Assembly: GCA_002104905.1 (NCBI GenBank)
Contig: MCFE01000227.1
Location: 1-64,000, forward strand
Source of the DNA: Basidiobolus meristosporus CBS 931.73
Taxonomy: Eukaryota; Basidiobolomycota; Basidiobolomycetes; Basidiobolales; Basidiobolaceae
Direction: 5' to 3'
DNA length: 64,000 bases
Both the position numbers and the translations under genes were made by a program. A model generated the notes under the pieces. The model did no database searches. It was not told the DNA's origin and saw only the letters and a list, made by a program, of their open reading frames with translations. How positions within the stretch are numbered: the stretch's first letter is position 1; every line of letters begins with the position of its first letter. Below are positions 53,478 through 64,000 of this stretch, in pieces.

Positions 53478-55454
53478 ATGCTTCAAGAAAATAAAGCAAA
53501 CCTCTCTGGTTCCATACTAAATTCTAAATTAAGTTATAGCAGAAAAACAGTTGGACAACATATTGCTCTGACCTTCAGTGCAACATGCAGGGATACATTC
53601 ATAAAATGTCATGTTGACAGTGTGCCCATTGTGTGTAATAATTCATGCTCCTCAGACTTGCAGTCTAGCAAGTAACTCAGAATCTCTACAGAGTCTCAAG
53701 CCAACGATAATGCTCCAGCAGATGAGAGTGTAGCAAACTCAATACCTCAATCAGAAGTCCAACAAATGACCATCATAATATCACCACCACTGATATCAAC
53801 AGGTATTTGTCACTTACACCAAGTATAAATCAGGCAGTTAGGTGTAGTGGCTAACAGGATAGATGCAATGGCCTAGCAAAATTATGAAATAGTCTGGAGA
53901 CAGGATGAGTGGACAATAAGTGTAGGGCAATCAATATTGTAGGTAGAGTGTGCAGTATCTAGGCTGCAAAGAAGGAATTAAATTAGCTTGATGTCACAGC
54001 CAAGAATTGTGCTGCTTCCCCATGTAGCAGTAGAGGAACACTGTACAGTTTTTGAAGCACAGCAATATTGCCCAAAGACAATCACAGTAACACCAGTCAC
54101 AGCATACAAGGGGGATACTGTGATATACATACACAAGTCTAAAAATCAATAGACATCAAATATCCATGAAGCTGTTGAGTGCAATGAAGAAGAGTTGGCT
54201 AATATTCAAGAAGCTGTAAGAAGTCTAGCACTGCATTATCTCTAGGCTGGCATACTATGGGACCATGAGGAACCTAAGGTCAGGCAGAATGCACTTGACC
54301 TGTTCCAGGATCACCATCCTGGACTCAAGCAAGCAAATGGAATTTGGGCACCCATTGGTATATTAGGAAAGTATCTGAAGAACAGCAGAATCTTCAAAGG
54401 CCAAAAACCAGGGGTGCCTTGACTAAGAGCTGTCTGGTTGCCAGAGGAGTGCCAGTAATAAGCAAGAAGGCAAAAATGGATGCATCAATATGGCAATTAT
54501 CAGGACCTGTCAGTGATATAAATCTGCAGCTTTTTCTGGATCTTGTCACAAGCAGGACTGAATGATCCAAACAAGCAGTAAAGAAACATCAGCTTGCCAG
54601 GAGAGTACAGGTAAAGTACAAGCAGGCAGAAGTAAATGCATCAGTGCCACACTAATCAAGGAGAAAATATGGTTCAATAGAAGAAACACTCAATCACAGT
54701 AGCAGTCATGAACCTGACAAGGATTAAACCTATGTCTTTCTCAAAAGCCTGTCATGAGCATGGCTCAAAGCTCCAAAGAAGTGGCAAAGAAATATCAGGC
54801 TGCTGGGAGAGTGCCAGCAAGGGACAAGCAGGAGAAAGCAGATTCACCAGTGCAGCATTCATCATGGAGAGAATGTAGTACAATACAAGAAACACTCAGT
54901 GAAAGTAGCAGTGAAAGCTTTAGCAGTGTCACAGGTAAAGATAAAGAGTGAAAAGTCTACCCCAGCCCAATAGAGGCAAGCCTGAGAAACAAGCTACAGT
55001 TATCATCAATCAATGCTGCTAGCCCAGAACAGGCTGAATCCCTTAATAGCCAAGGAGAATTATCATCGGCAAAAAGGCTGTTTTCTCAAGAGTTGAAGGT
55101 GAAGTCAGTTGAGCTGCACTCCACAGAGGTAGATGAGCTTACAGAGAGAGACAATTTATTGATCAATACCTCCATGCTGTCCATTGTTCATAGAGTGGAG
55201 AGTCTACTGACAGACAAAGCAACAATGTCCAGAGCTCTAAAGACTATCACAATGCCTATGATGGAATTTTGGAATATTACTAGACACACTAAGAGGTTGC
55301 AGCACTTCTTCAAGAAAAGTGCTTAAGAAAACACACTAAGAAATTGCAAGGATTTATTGCAACAGCTAGTAGATAAGGTGCCAGATCTTGAATTGCTTGC
55401 TGAAGACCTGGATGTATGGGAGCCAGTGAATTCAATTTAGCACAAAGCAGTAGG
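53478..55454 (+). pseudogene. accessory ORF, copy H, with three tandem repeat units
   Basis: N-terminus MLQENKANLSGSILNSKLS (53478) aligns with the starts in copies A and E. Three repeat units follow, with cores near 54446, 54598 and 54808; the last is best preserved (AAGRVPARDKQEKADSPVQ, then TIQETLSESSSESF). The C-terminal block NITRHTKRLQHFFKKSA lies at 55270-55326. The gene is then split by copy I at 55455. Unknown function. Confidence 0.7.
54395..54960 (+). repeat. ~70-aa coding repeat array in the accessory ORF
   Basis: Three successive units related to each other and to units in copies A, C and E and at 17210-17464. Core spacing is 152 nt (a shortened unit) and 210 nt; in other copies it is about 185-210 nt. 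Core residues A-G-R-V-P-A-R-D-K-Q are followed by a Ser/Glu-rich stretch. Confidence 0.68.
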
Positions 55455-58267
55455 CCCTATGAAAAAAGATTTGGTCCCACTGGTGGATCCAATCCAGATC
55501 AGCCATCAGGATCCTGCTTGGAGACCAACATAATACCAGCAGTTTGGAATTACTGACCCTCTTGACAATCTTATGGCTGGATCATAATGGCGCATTGCTG
55601 ATTTTATGACCAAATAAAGTTATAAAACTTGATGGGGTTTGAATGGTGCTGTGAGAATAATTGGATGGCATTGTAGCGGTCTTGTGGCACACTACAACAA
55701 TTTCAAATGGATCTAACTGACCAGGACATCCAATTGCCTTATATGGTAAAAAACCTGACAGTTTATCATCAGCCTCACTGCAAGAATCTGAAGCTATTAT
55801 TAAGGCAGTATGGCAGCTTACAGTTGGTTCTGTATAATGCTAGTGTTGCAATTTACCAAATGGTATTTCCTTTCTCTACCTCTGCTTTTGCAACTCATTT
55901 ACTCCACTGTAGAGTTCCCCTCATTATTTGCTTACCCACTGCTATCTTGGCTATTCCACATATAGATTGAATTAAAAAAAAATATGACCTCCTGCTAACT
56001 AACCTCTACCAATGTTCACACCTGGCACAATTGACATACTTCCATCACCTCAGCTTTATGGCTTTTTAGTGTGATACTTGCAAAGATACCATATATCTTG
56101 TACTGCTGGTAACATACATATCTTGCAAACATATTCTTTGTTGATGCCACTTCTGCCCGGAATACCTTCTGAATATCTGCAAAGAACTTCTTGGTAGTTA
56201 GGAAATGTATTCCATCTCCCTGCTGGATTCTAGTCCCCCTCAAAGGTGCACTCTGGCTTTTGTTTGTGTTCATTCTGTGTTGAATGGTGCACAACAGCTG
56301 TAGATGAGTCAAGTTGGCATTGGTAATCCACTTATGGATAAAGATTCCTCCAATGTCCACATATGACTCCTAGTGCTTCCAATGTACTCTTGGTAGGAAT
56401 GGCCTCAGAACACCACTTGAATAAATACATATCCAGTTCATTCAATCTAGGCATTTGAATTGTTGCATATGTGTATGAATATTGATTTGAGCCTGTGAGA
56501 GGTACTTAGGGTAGTGGATACTCTGTGATATTTTGCCAATCCTTTCAAATATCTCCAGTATTGCAAAGGGCTCATTTAACTTAGAATGCCCCATGTACAA
56601 CTTGGTCATCAGCATACAAATATGCATTGAATAAGCATTGCTCCTAGTGGAAAGCTCTTGCTCCAACAGATACCATCTATTTTAAGTATCTCCAGTTTCC
56701 AATTGATTCTATATTATGGCCAATGGCTTATAGCTTGTCAACTTTGCTGCAATTGCATGCTGACTTCTGTATGTTCTCTTTGCGGGAAGATAATGTTCTC
56801 AGTGTTGGCATTTGGGTAATACCAATGTGTGTGAGTTATAGTGCAAGTCCCCTGGATCTCACACATTTGACAGCAATGCCATCCATTTTACCCAGAAAAA
56901 TCTGCTATCTTAGTGATGGCTGGGGTGTCACTAATGCAAATAATAATATGCACTTTGACATGATGGCCATTTACTCCTATGCCACTGGAAAGCATACAAA
57001 ACATATCCAGTAATGGATACAGGTAGCTATCCAGGCTGGACAGTGATTCAGGCCCCAATACCAGTGAGACTACCATTAGATTTTTACTCTGATACTATTA
57101 GATGGGCAACAGATTCAGATTGGTGAGAGTCAGTGGCCAGCAGCATTTTTTAGTAGAGTACTTGCTTAATTGGAATCCATCAAGTGCTAAGGCCAAGGCA
57201 TGGTCATACATATTTTCAAGGTAGCCTTTGCTTCTTAGCTGTTGGTAATATTTGCCATCAAATATATTGGATATGTTTGCACCTGATTGATATTGAGGCG
57301 GTAGTGTATAGCTTTCCAATATTTGTCAAGCTGCATTAGCTTCTTTTGACAGGGTCTTACTGGAATGTATCCAGAGTGGGATCAATGTTTTCCCTCAATG
57401 TTGGTGGATTCCTGACAGCTTGGACACATTGCAATGGTGGCATTTTTGGATGTGAAGGCCATGCAACTGTTAACACATGCTGGAATCAGGGCAGTCTCTG
57501 GGTCATATCTTGCCAGCCACATGATGGTTGTCCACTTGTAATATGTAGATGGTATGTTGCATCCTGAAATGATTTTGGCAAGAAGTCATATTAAGTCCTC
57601 AAAGCCCCCATTACTGATATTAGTGGATATGGGCTACTTTTCAAGCCACAGCATCACATCCTTTGCCAGTTGATGGACTACTGGGCTAGATCTTGCAGTG
57701 CCAGCCAAAGACCAGGGCATGTGGGAGCCATGAATGAATAGTGACATTAAGCTGTAGGGTTCCTCCCAAAGTAGTGGAACAAGAGTGTTACAGCAGAAAT
57801 ACTTATTGAGTGGTGGATTTTAATGGAGTTGCTTGTTGAATGTGGGGTTGAGCTTAATGTTAGTGTATGGTATAAGGACTTATATAGGTCACTACAATTG
57901 GCAATTGAGGCCCAACTGAAGCTTCAACAGAAACAAATCAATTTGTACACATGAAAAGTAAGAGAAATGGTTGAGTCAGGAAGCAAGGAATGTGAAAAAG
58001 AGGCAAAAGCTAATCAATGAACACAAATGAAGGAGGTGATAGAGTGTTGGGGATCAGAAAGTGAGAAAATCAGTAGGGAACCAATCAAAAACAAATTATA
58101 TATTGTTGTGATGAGAAATTTTGACTGACTTTTTTGTGAAATCTGGGGTCCAATTGTTGTTCAATGATCTCTGGACAGTGTCCTGATGTGATCAGTACCT
58201 CTTAGTCATGGGACTTTAAATTTGTGATGGCCTTTTGATGGGATCATTACAATAATTTCTCATAGGG
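55455..58267. mobile_element. Plavaka-type copy I: 2.8-kb internally deleted derivative
   Basis: Left end CCCTATGAAAAAAGATTTGGTCC (terminal repeat), right end ATAATTTCTCATAGGG, perfect 3-bp duplication AGG (55452-55454 and 58268-58270). Inside, the transposase C-terminal two-thirds (minus, 56000-57670) is fused at about 57675 to the accessory-ORF C-terminal block (plus). Both N-terminal regions and the shared promoter are gone, so it cannot be autonomous. It inserted into the accessory ORF of copy H. Confidence 0.88.
56000..57670 (-). pseudogene. transposase fragment, copy I
   Basis: Minus-strand pieces from the C-terminus to the middle: 56016-56360 (tail), MLMTKLYMGHSKLNEPFAIL (56560-56620), HVKVHIIICISDTPAITKIA with SSLDSYLYPL (56888-57030), and YDHALALALDGFQLSKY plus ANISNIFDGKYYQQLRSKG (57130-57290). 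The segment is truncated at the fusion near 57675. Stops interrupt it. Confidence 0.72.
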
Positions 58268-58818
58268 AGGGTTCCCACCAAAGACACAGATATAAGGTGT
58301 AATGGCAGAAGCTCATACTGGATGGTGGGTCTTAATGGAGTCACTGGCTCACTGTGAGACTGGGCTAAATGCTAGTGTTTGGTATGAGGACCTATATAGG
58401 TTAGCATAGTTGGCTATTGGCCTATAGCTGTATATTCTACAGAGTTATTCTAACTTGTATGCATGACTAGTACAGGTGTTTTTTGAGTCAGGAAGGAAGG
58501 AGTCTGAAAAAGAGGCAATAGTCAATCAATGTACACAAGTGCAGGAGGTAATTTAGTGTTGGGGATCAGAAAGTGAGCAAACTAGCAGAGAACTAATCAA
58601 GAGCCCCCATGTATTGTTGTGATAAATATTTTGCCCAAGCTTTTTGTCAAATCTGGGGTGCTATTCTTCCAAATGGCCTTTTGTGGTGTCCTAATGGCAT
58701 TGATACCTCTTAGTCACTGAATTTAAATTTTGTGATGGCCTTTTGTCAGGATCATCACAATTGCTTTTCATAAGGTAGGTTCCCTTCAATATTAAGCAGT
58801 CATGGCTCAGCTACAAAC

Positions 58819-59585
58819 TGTTGTCAAAATCTGTAATTCTACCTTAATACTCACCTGACTTAGTCACTTAGATCATTACCTTGAAATCCTAGAGAATACT
58901 GACCAAATTCCTTAGTTGGATCTGCTTGGAGTATGTTTACCAAAAAATCAGATGCCCAGAGCAGGAGAATTCCCAAAGGTGTCCCAGCAGCCTCAAAGTT
59001 TGCACACATGTTCTTGGGACCTTCCTCAACCTATTCTATGTGTTTGCTATGTCAAGACCAAGTAAAAGTATAAATACTTCTTTTGCATTCAATATATCAT
59101 TAAGTAGAAAATACAATATCTACTTGTTCTCCCAATCACTTCCAGTATCTCCAAGACTCTTACAACAGTCTATGAGCCTCAAGCTGACACTATCTGCAAT
59201 ATCTACCACTGCTATTACTGATATTTCTCCTTCTGCTGAAAAGTTGGATGGATCTAACAACCAAATGAGGAAGGTGAAGATTGAGATTCTGCTACAAGAA
59301 AGAGGCCTTTGTGATATTGTCATGGGAGAAGAATGCCCTCCTAAAAACATGGGAGATGAGTCGTTAAAGTACCAGAAGAAAGAACAAAGTGCCTTTGACT
59401 ACACTTGCCTTAATGTCAAAGACAAACTGTTAATTCAATGCTCAAGAGCAAAAGCTGCAAAGAATACCTTGTAGCCATTAGAAGACACCTACCATTCATG
59501 TTCAGCTGCCAAGAAAGTGTACCTTAGACAATAATTCTCTACTACAAAGATGCTGCCAGAAGAAGAAAAAAATATAATTAACAGC
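58819..59585 (+). mobile_element. copia 5' end: LTR plus gag start
   Basis: LTR 58819-59167 (starts TGTTGTC, ends TTACAACA) lacks the MITE present in copy 1. The gag frame follows: MSLKLTLSAISTTAITD, LDGSNNQMRKVKI, IVMGEECPPKNMGDES. A stop occurs near 59474. It is truncated at 59585 by a Plavaka-type terminus. Confidence 0.82.
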
Positions 59586-59929
59586 CCCTATGAGTAATTA
59601 TTATGATTATCCCATCAAAAGGCTATCACAAATTGAAAGTTCTGTGACTAAGAGGTACTGATCCCATCACAACACCATGCCAAGATTGTTGGAAAATAAT
59701 TGCATCCCAGATTTCACAAAAAACTTAGTCAACATTTTTCACCACAACATCATATAAGTGGCTTTTGATTGGTTCCTTCCAACTTGCTTACTCTCTGATC
59801 CCAGACCCTTGATCACCTCCTATGTTTGTTTACATTGATTTGCTGTTGCATCTTTTTTGCACTCCTTACTTCCTGACTCAACTGTTTCTAAACTTTTTAC
59901 AGGAAAAAATTGATATATTTCTATTGAAA

Positions 59930-60690
59930 CTTCAGTTGTATGTCAATTGCCAACTTTATTGACCTATACAAGTCCCTATACCCTACAATAACATTAAGCC
60001 CAACTCTGCACCCAGCAAATAACTCCATTAAAATCCACCACTCAATAAGTATTTCTGCTGTAACACTCTGTTTCCATATCTCCTGTGGGAACTCAATGGC
60101 TTTATGCCACTATTCATTTGCTGGTTTGTACACATCCTGGTCTTCAGCCAGCACTGCAAGGTCAAGCACCTCATCTGCCAGTCTTTGCAATAAATCCTTG
60201 CAATAGTCAAGTGTGTTTTCTTGAGCACTGCTCTTGAAGAAGTGCGGCAACCTCTTAGTGTGCCTATTAGTGTTCCAACATTCCACTGAAGGCATTATGA
60301 TATTCTTTCAAGTTCTTCACATTGTAGCCTTGTCTGTAAATCAGATCATCATTCTGTCAGCAATGGAGGATGTGGAAGCTGTGGTAGACAAATTGCCATT
60401 CTATGCAAATGCATCTACCTTGCTGGAGTATAGCTCAACTGGTGGCACTTCTAACTGTTGTGAAAACAGCTGTTTTTTGTTGGTAAATCTTCTGGGCTAT
60501 AGTGAGACTCAGTCTGTTCTGGGCTTACAGCATTAGTTGGCAAGAACTGTAGTTTTTTTTTGTATGCTTCCCTGTCTCAGGCTTAGGTAGACATTATTCC
60601 CTTTACCTTTGCCTTTATCACTGCCAGGTCTTTCATTGCTAATTTGTCTGAGTACCTCATGTAAAGAACTACATTTTCTCCTGGACAAAG
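59930..60690 (-). pseudogene. accessory ORF C-terminal part, copy J
   Basis: Minus-strand ECWNTNRHTKRLPHFFKSSA, ENTLDYCKDLLQRLADEVLD and LAVLAEDQDVYKPANE (60110-60295) match the C-terminal block of copies A, C and H. The repeat units are reduced to one partial unit near 60620-60680. Confidence 0.7.
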
Positions 60691-61657
60691 TGGAAATAGT
60701 GTTACAGATACATGTGTATGTGGTGCCACAATTTTATTTATTATGCTCACTATGGCAGGTCATCACTGAATCTTACATTCATCTAGGTGCAATGTCTCAA
60801 ATACACAACTGACTTAAATTTACATGAGTATTGACCAAAAACTGCTGTAATAGTGTTATGTTGCTGAAGGCTAAGCTGTTTCTCCCATAGACAAGAATAC
60901 TTTGCTTCAACATTGTAAGAGAAGAGAAAAAAGACCATGCAGCTGTTGTAGCAAGCCTGTCAGCAATGAAGTATGCATATATCATAGGAAGTATTACTAG
61001 GATCATGGCCAGTGTTTTGCCACACAAGTCATAATTGACCATTCAGTAGTCACTGCTGTACCAGCATTTTCTTGGCAGCCAGTTGATACTCCTATATTGG
61101 GAGCTAGCCATCCTTGTAACCTTGTGCAAACTGAGTCAGGAGAGTTTGTGATGCCTTTAGGCTCACCTCAGCCTTCTGAATATGGCATGTAGAGTGATAG
61201 CTCTATTAGAGAAGGCTTGCTGATGAATTGTGAGCCAACCTCCCCTAACAGCAGCACCACACATGAGCCTGGTCAAGTCCCAGTATGTAATGAGAGAGCA
61301 CTTGTTGAAGCAAATACCAAGGATACTTTATGGAGCCAAGTGAGCCCTGTAATCCATGTACTTGTGTGTAATGGAATGTTGTGGCTAGAGAAGTGTCATG
61401 TTTCCACTAATATCAGTATTGGGGCTTTGAGGATTTACTACTACTTCCTGCCAAAATCATCCCAGGATGCAACTTAACATGTACTTGGTACAAGAGGTAA
61501 ACCTTCAAGCTGCTGGCAACATGTAACCCAGATACTGTCCTGATTCCAGCATGTGTAAACAGTTGCATGGTATTCACATCCAAAAATACCACCATTGCAA
61601 CGTGTCCAAATTGCCAAGAATCCACCACCATTGAGGGAAAACATTTCCACACTCTGG

Positions 61658-62498
61658 AGTAGTAAGGTCACTGTGACACCCACTGACAGATGTGCTCATT
61701 CCCATATTATCTACTTCCCTATTTTTTCACTACCCTTATATTGGTTTTATCCTATTTGTCTTACTTGATCAGTACTATTCCTTAAGCCACTGACTATCAC
61801 TCCTGCTTACCTTATTGCCTAAGCTATCTCTCACTTTATGTACAATTACTTGATGTCAGTGCTTCTATGTTAGGCAGATACTCAAACCTGTATCTGTAGC
61901 ACTTGATCAAACCACATCACTATCCCTACCACTTTTGTACCATATATGGTATGCATTTGTTCCACAGGTTTCAGAATACTGATCCCTGATTGGTTGGGCC
62001 TGCTGTGCCTCTTAGAACCTTCCAGCAGCTACTTAAAATATGCTTAGCTCATTCTGATGTCATTGATGCTCCCTATCTGACCACTGAAACCTTCTGGAAC
62101 ACCATGATTAGTAATCACTTAGCCAGCAAGAAAGGTATATAAGGGGGGCAATCCCTCAACAATACATCATTATCCCTTTTATTAATATACCAACTTGTTG
62201 ATTAGTGTGATCACTGCTACCTGCTGTTACCTGAACTTTCAAACCCAGACCACAGGACACTCCCAGGAAGCCATGTTGAGAGCCAACTGACCTTGGAGGC
62301 ACTACTTGTGAGGAATATTTAGAATATGTATCTTTTATTATATTTGATTCTTTGCCAAGTATGTTCTTGTACAGGCAAAGATACTTATTGGTCTTTGTAA
62401 CTATTGGCCACAGCTGCATTCTTATAAAGTCCCTGCTGGTGGAGTTTACAGTTGTCTTGACTTTGGAAGCTTTAGTATATTGTCATCTCAAAGGACGC
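61658..62498 (+). repeat. gypsy-family LTR, outer copy (truncated)
   Basis: Runs opposite to the full gypsy on the minus strand: begins with GTAGTAAGGTCACTGTGACACCC-like sequence (start mutated) and carries GTATATAAGG near 62136. It is interrupted at 62498 by the LTR below; only its last few bases (CCACCACA, about 63577-63584) may remain on the far side. Confidence 0.7.
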
Positions 62499-63568
62499 TG
62501 TAGTGGGGTGAAAGTGACACCCACTGACAGATGTGCTCATTCCCTTATTTTCTACTTCCCTATATCCCTACTACACTCATTTTAGTTTTATCCCATTTGT
62601 CTTACCCAATCAGTACTATCCCATAAGCCGGTTGACTATCACACCTGCTTACCTTATTGCATAAGTTACCCCTCACTTGATGAAAGATTACTAGTTACAA
62701 GTGCTTCTATATTAGGCAAGTACCCGCGCCAGTACCCGTGACACATGATCAACCCGTGACACCATCCCCACCATTTCCATACCATATATGGTATCCCCAT
62801 GTTACACAGGTTTCAGAATACTGATTCCTGATTGGTTGGATGTGCTGTGCCTCTTAGAACCTTCCGGCACCTACTTAGAACATTCTTAGGTCATTCTGAT
62901 GTCATTAAGATTTCTATTGATATCCGGAACCTTCTGGAACACCATGATTAGTAATCACTTAGCCAGTAAGAAAAGTATATAAGGGAGGCTATCCCTCAAC
63001 AATAAATCATCATCCCTTTTATCAATATACCAACTTGTTGATTAGTGTGATCACTGCTACCTGCTGCTACCTGAACTTCCAATCCTAGGCCACAGGACAC
63101 TCCCAGGAAACCGCGCTGACAGCAACTGACCTTGGAGGCACTACTTGTGAGGAATACTCAGAGTAGGTATCTTTTATTATATTTGATTCTTTCCCAAGTT
63201 TGTTCTTGTACAGGCAAAGATACTTTTCTGTCTTTGTAACTATTGACCAAAGCTGCATTCTTATCAAGTCCCTGATGGTGGAGTTTACAGTTGTTTTGAC
63301 TTTGGAAGCTTTAGTACATTGTCATCTCAAAGGACGCTGAACCTAGCACATACTTTTGTTAAGACGCCAACTAAGTTGGGAATTGTAGCTCAATAGTTTT
63401 CCCTTGACAAGCTTGTGGCTTTATTCCCCTTCACATTAGATTAGAGACAGAACCCAAGTATTCCTAGCAAGCTTTTGCCAGAGGTTATTGCACCCAGTGA
63501 ACACCCCACACACAAAACACTTGAGAAGTGTTGGACGTATCTCTCCCTTGGACTTATACACCACCACA
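62499..63568 (+). repeat. gypsy-family solo LTR, nested (1070 bp)
   Basis: Starts TGTAGTGGGG and ends CCACCACA, flanked by ACGC on both sides (62495-62498 and 63569-63572). It has a TATA-like GTATATAAGG near 62975. Its 3' half closely matches the 30335 and 36447 LTRs, while its first few hundred bases differ, so it is a related subfamily. Confidence 0.8.
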
Positions 63569-64000
63569 ACGCTGAACCACCACACCAGATATGTTCTGGT
63601 AATATCATGTCAAAAGAAGCTCAAGCAGTCCAAAAAATATTGCAAAGCTACAAAGTACCACACTCAGTATCAATTAAGCGCAAACATACCCAATGTACTT
63701 TATGGCAAATATTACAAACAGCTAAGATGTAAAGGCAACTTTGAAGGTATGTATGACCATGGCTTTGCTCTAGCACTTGATATATTCTCATTAAACAAGT
63801 ACTCTACCAGCAAATCCTGCTGGCCACTGATTCTTGTCAACCCAAATCTGCTGCCTATCTTACGGCATTAGAGCCAAAATCTGATGGTAGTGTCACTGGT
63901 ATTGGGGCCTAAATCACTGTCCAGCCTGGATAGCTACCTGTATCCATTGCTGGATAAGTTTGGTATGCTTTCCAGCAGGATAACAGTAAATGGCCATCAT

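Larger units (their letters stand above)
52330..58775. mobile_element. Plavaka-type copy H, interrupted by copy I
   Basis: Transposase N-terminal half on the minus strand (52380-53275), accessory ORF on the plus strand (53478-55454). A complete smaller element of the same family is inserted at 55455-58267. The accessory-ORF tail resumes at 58271, and the terminal repeat ends ...TTTTCATAAGG at 58775. The left end is missing. Confidence 0.7.
59586..64000. mobile_element. Plavaka-type copy J (continues past the window)
   Basis: Left terminus CCCTATGAGTAATTATTATGATTATCCC at 59586, inserted into copia gag. Accessory-ORF part on the minus strand (59930-60690) is joined, by deletion of its N-terminal half, to the promoter side at about 60690. 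Transposase on the plus strand is at 60905-61657 and, after nested LTRs, at 63575-64000. Confidence 0.72.
60905..64000 (+). pseudogene. transposase, copy J, split by LTRs
   Basis: N-terminal finger at about 60915-60990, linker (61060-61480, SPNSSTTHEPGQVPVCNERA, then ANTKDTLWSQVSPVIHVLV), and FTSKNTTIATCPNCQESTT (61565-61640). After the LTR block it resumes with KYCKATKYHTQYQLSANIPN, YGKYYKQLRCKGNFEGMYDH, GFALALDIFSLNKYSTSKSC and WPLILVNPNLLPIL (63600-63871). The catalytic-type Asp of ALALDGF reads LDIF here. The gene continues beyond the window. Confidence 0.75.

Noticed and set aside
18116-58267. The foldback MITEs as derivatives of the Plavaka-type family
   Set aside because: Both make 3-bp duplications, but the ends differ completely (AGACTTGTTCC against CCCTATGRRAAAT) and no internal similarity is seen.

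Overview
The window looks like a chromosomal segment of a filamentous ascomycete. It has short (55-118 nt) GT-AG introns with CTAAC-type branch sites, a fungal PQ-loop membrane protein, a fungal paxillin-like LIM protein, and Ty1/copia, Ty3/gypsy and Plavaka-type DNA transposons. The heavy transposon load and CpG-poor, TpG/CpA-rich repeats would fit a Pezizomycetes genome such as a truffle, but this is an inference; no species-specific marker is visible.

Layout. (1) 1-4680: a broken copia element on the minus strand that runs off the left edge, inserted into a transposase remnant, then an older copia tail. (2) About 4690-13600: a GC- and CpG-richer island holding the only two host genes I can support. 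They are convergent: a six-exon PQ-loop protein (6402-7687, +) and an eight-exon four-LIM protein (8599-11840, -). Splicing all exons gives open frames of exactly 326 and 859 codons before the stop. (3) 13600-64000: about 50 kb of nested, mostly dead transposons with no host gene recognised.

The repeat region is built mainly from one DNA transposon family. Its members have terminal inverted repeats beginning CCCTATGRRAAAT, a Plavaka/Tnp2-like transposase gene and a second, divergently oriented gene of unknown function that contains internal ~205-nt tandem repeats. Copies A (21256-27142) and E (42946-49770) keep both ends; copy I (55455-58267) is an internally deleted derivative with a 3-bp target duplication (AGG). 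Into these have inserted: four ~734-bp foldback elements made of two ~350-nt inverted arms (one rearranged into a 1.28-kb palindrome), several solo LTRs, and one nearly intact 7190-bp gypsy element (30335-37524) with two 1078-bp LTRs about 1% different.

Because the same family occurs many times, several insertions can be checked against uninterrupted paralogous copies in the same window, which fixes element ends and target-site duplications directly. No transposon gene here is uninterrupted; the gypsy element is the closest, with one frame break in the reverse transcriptase.
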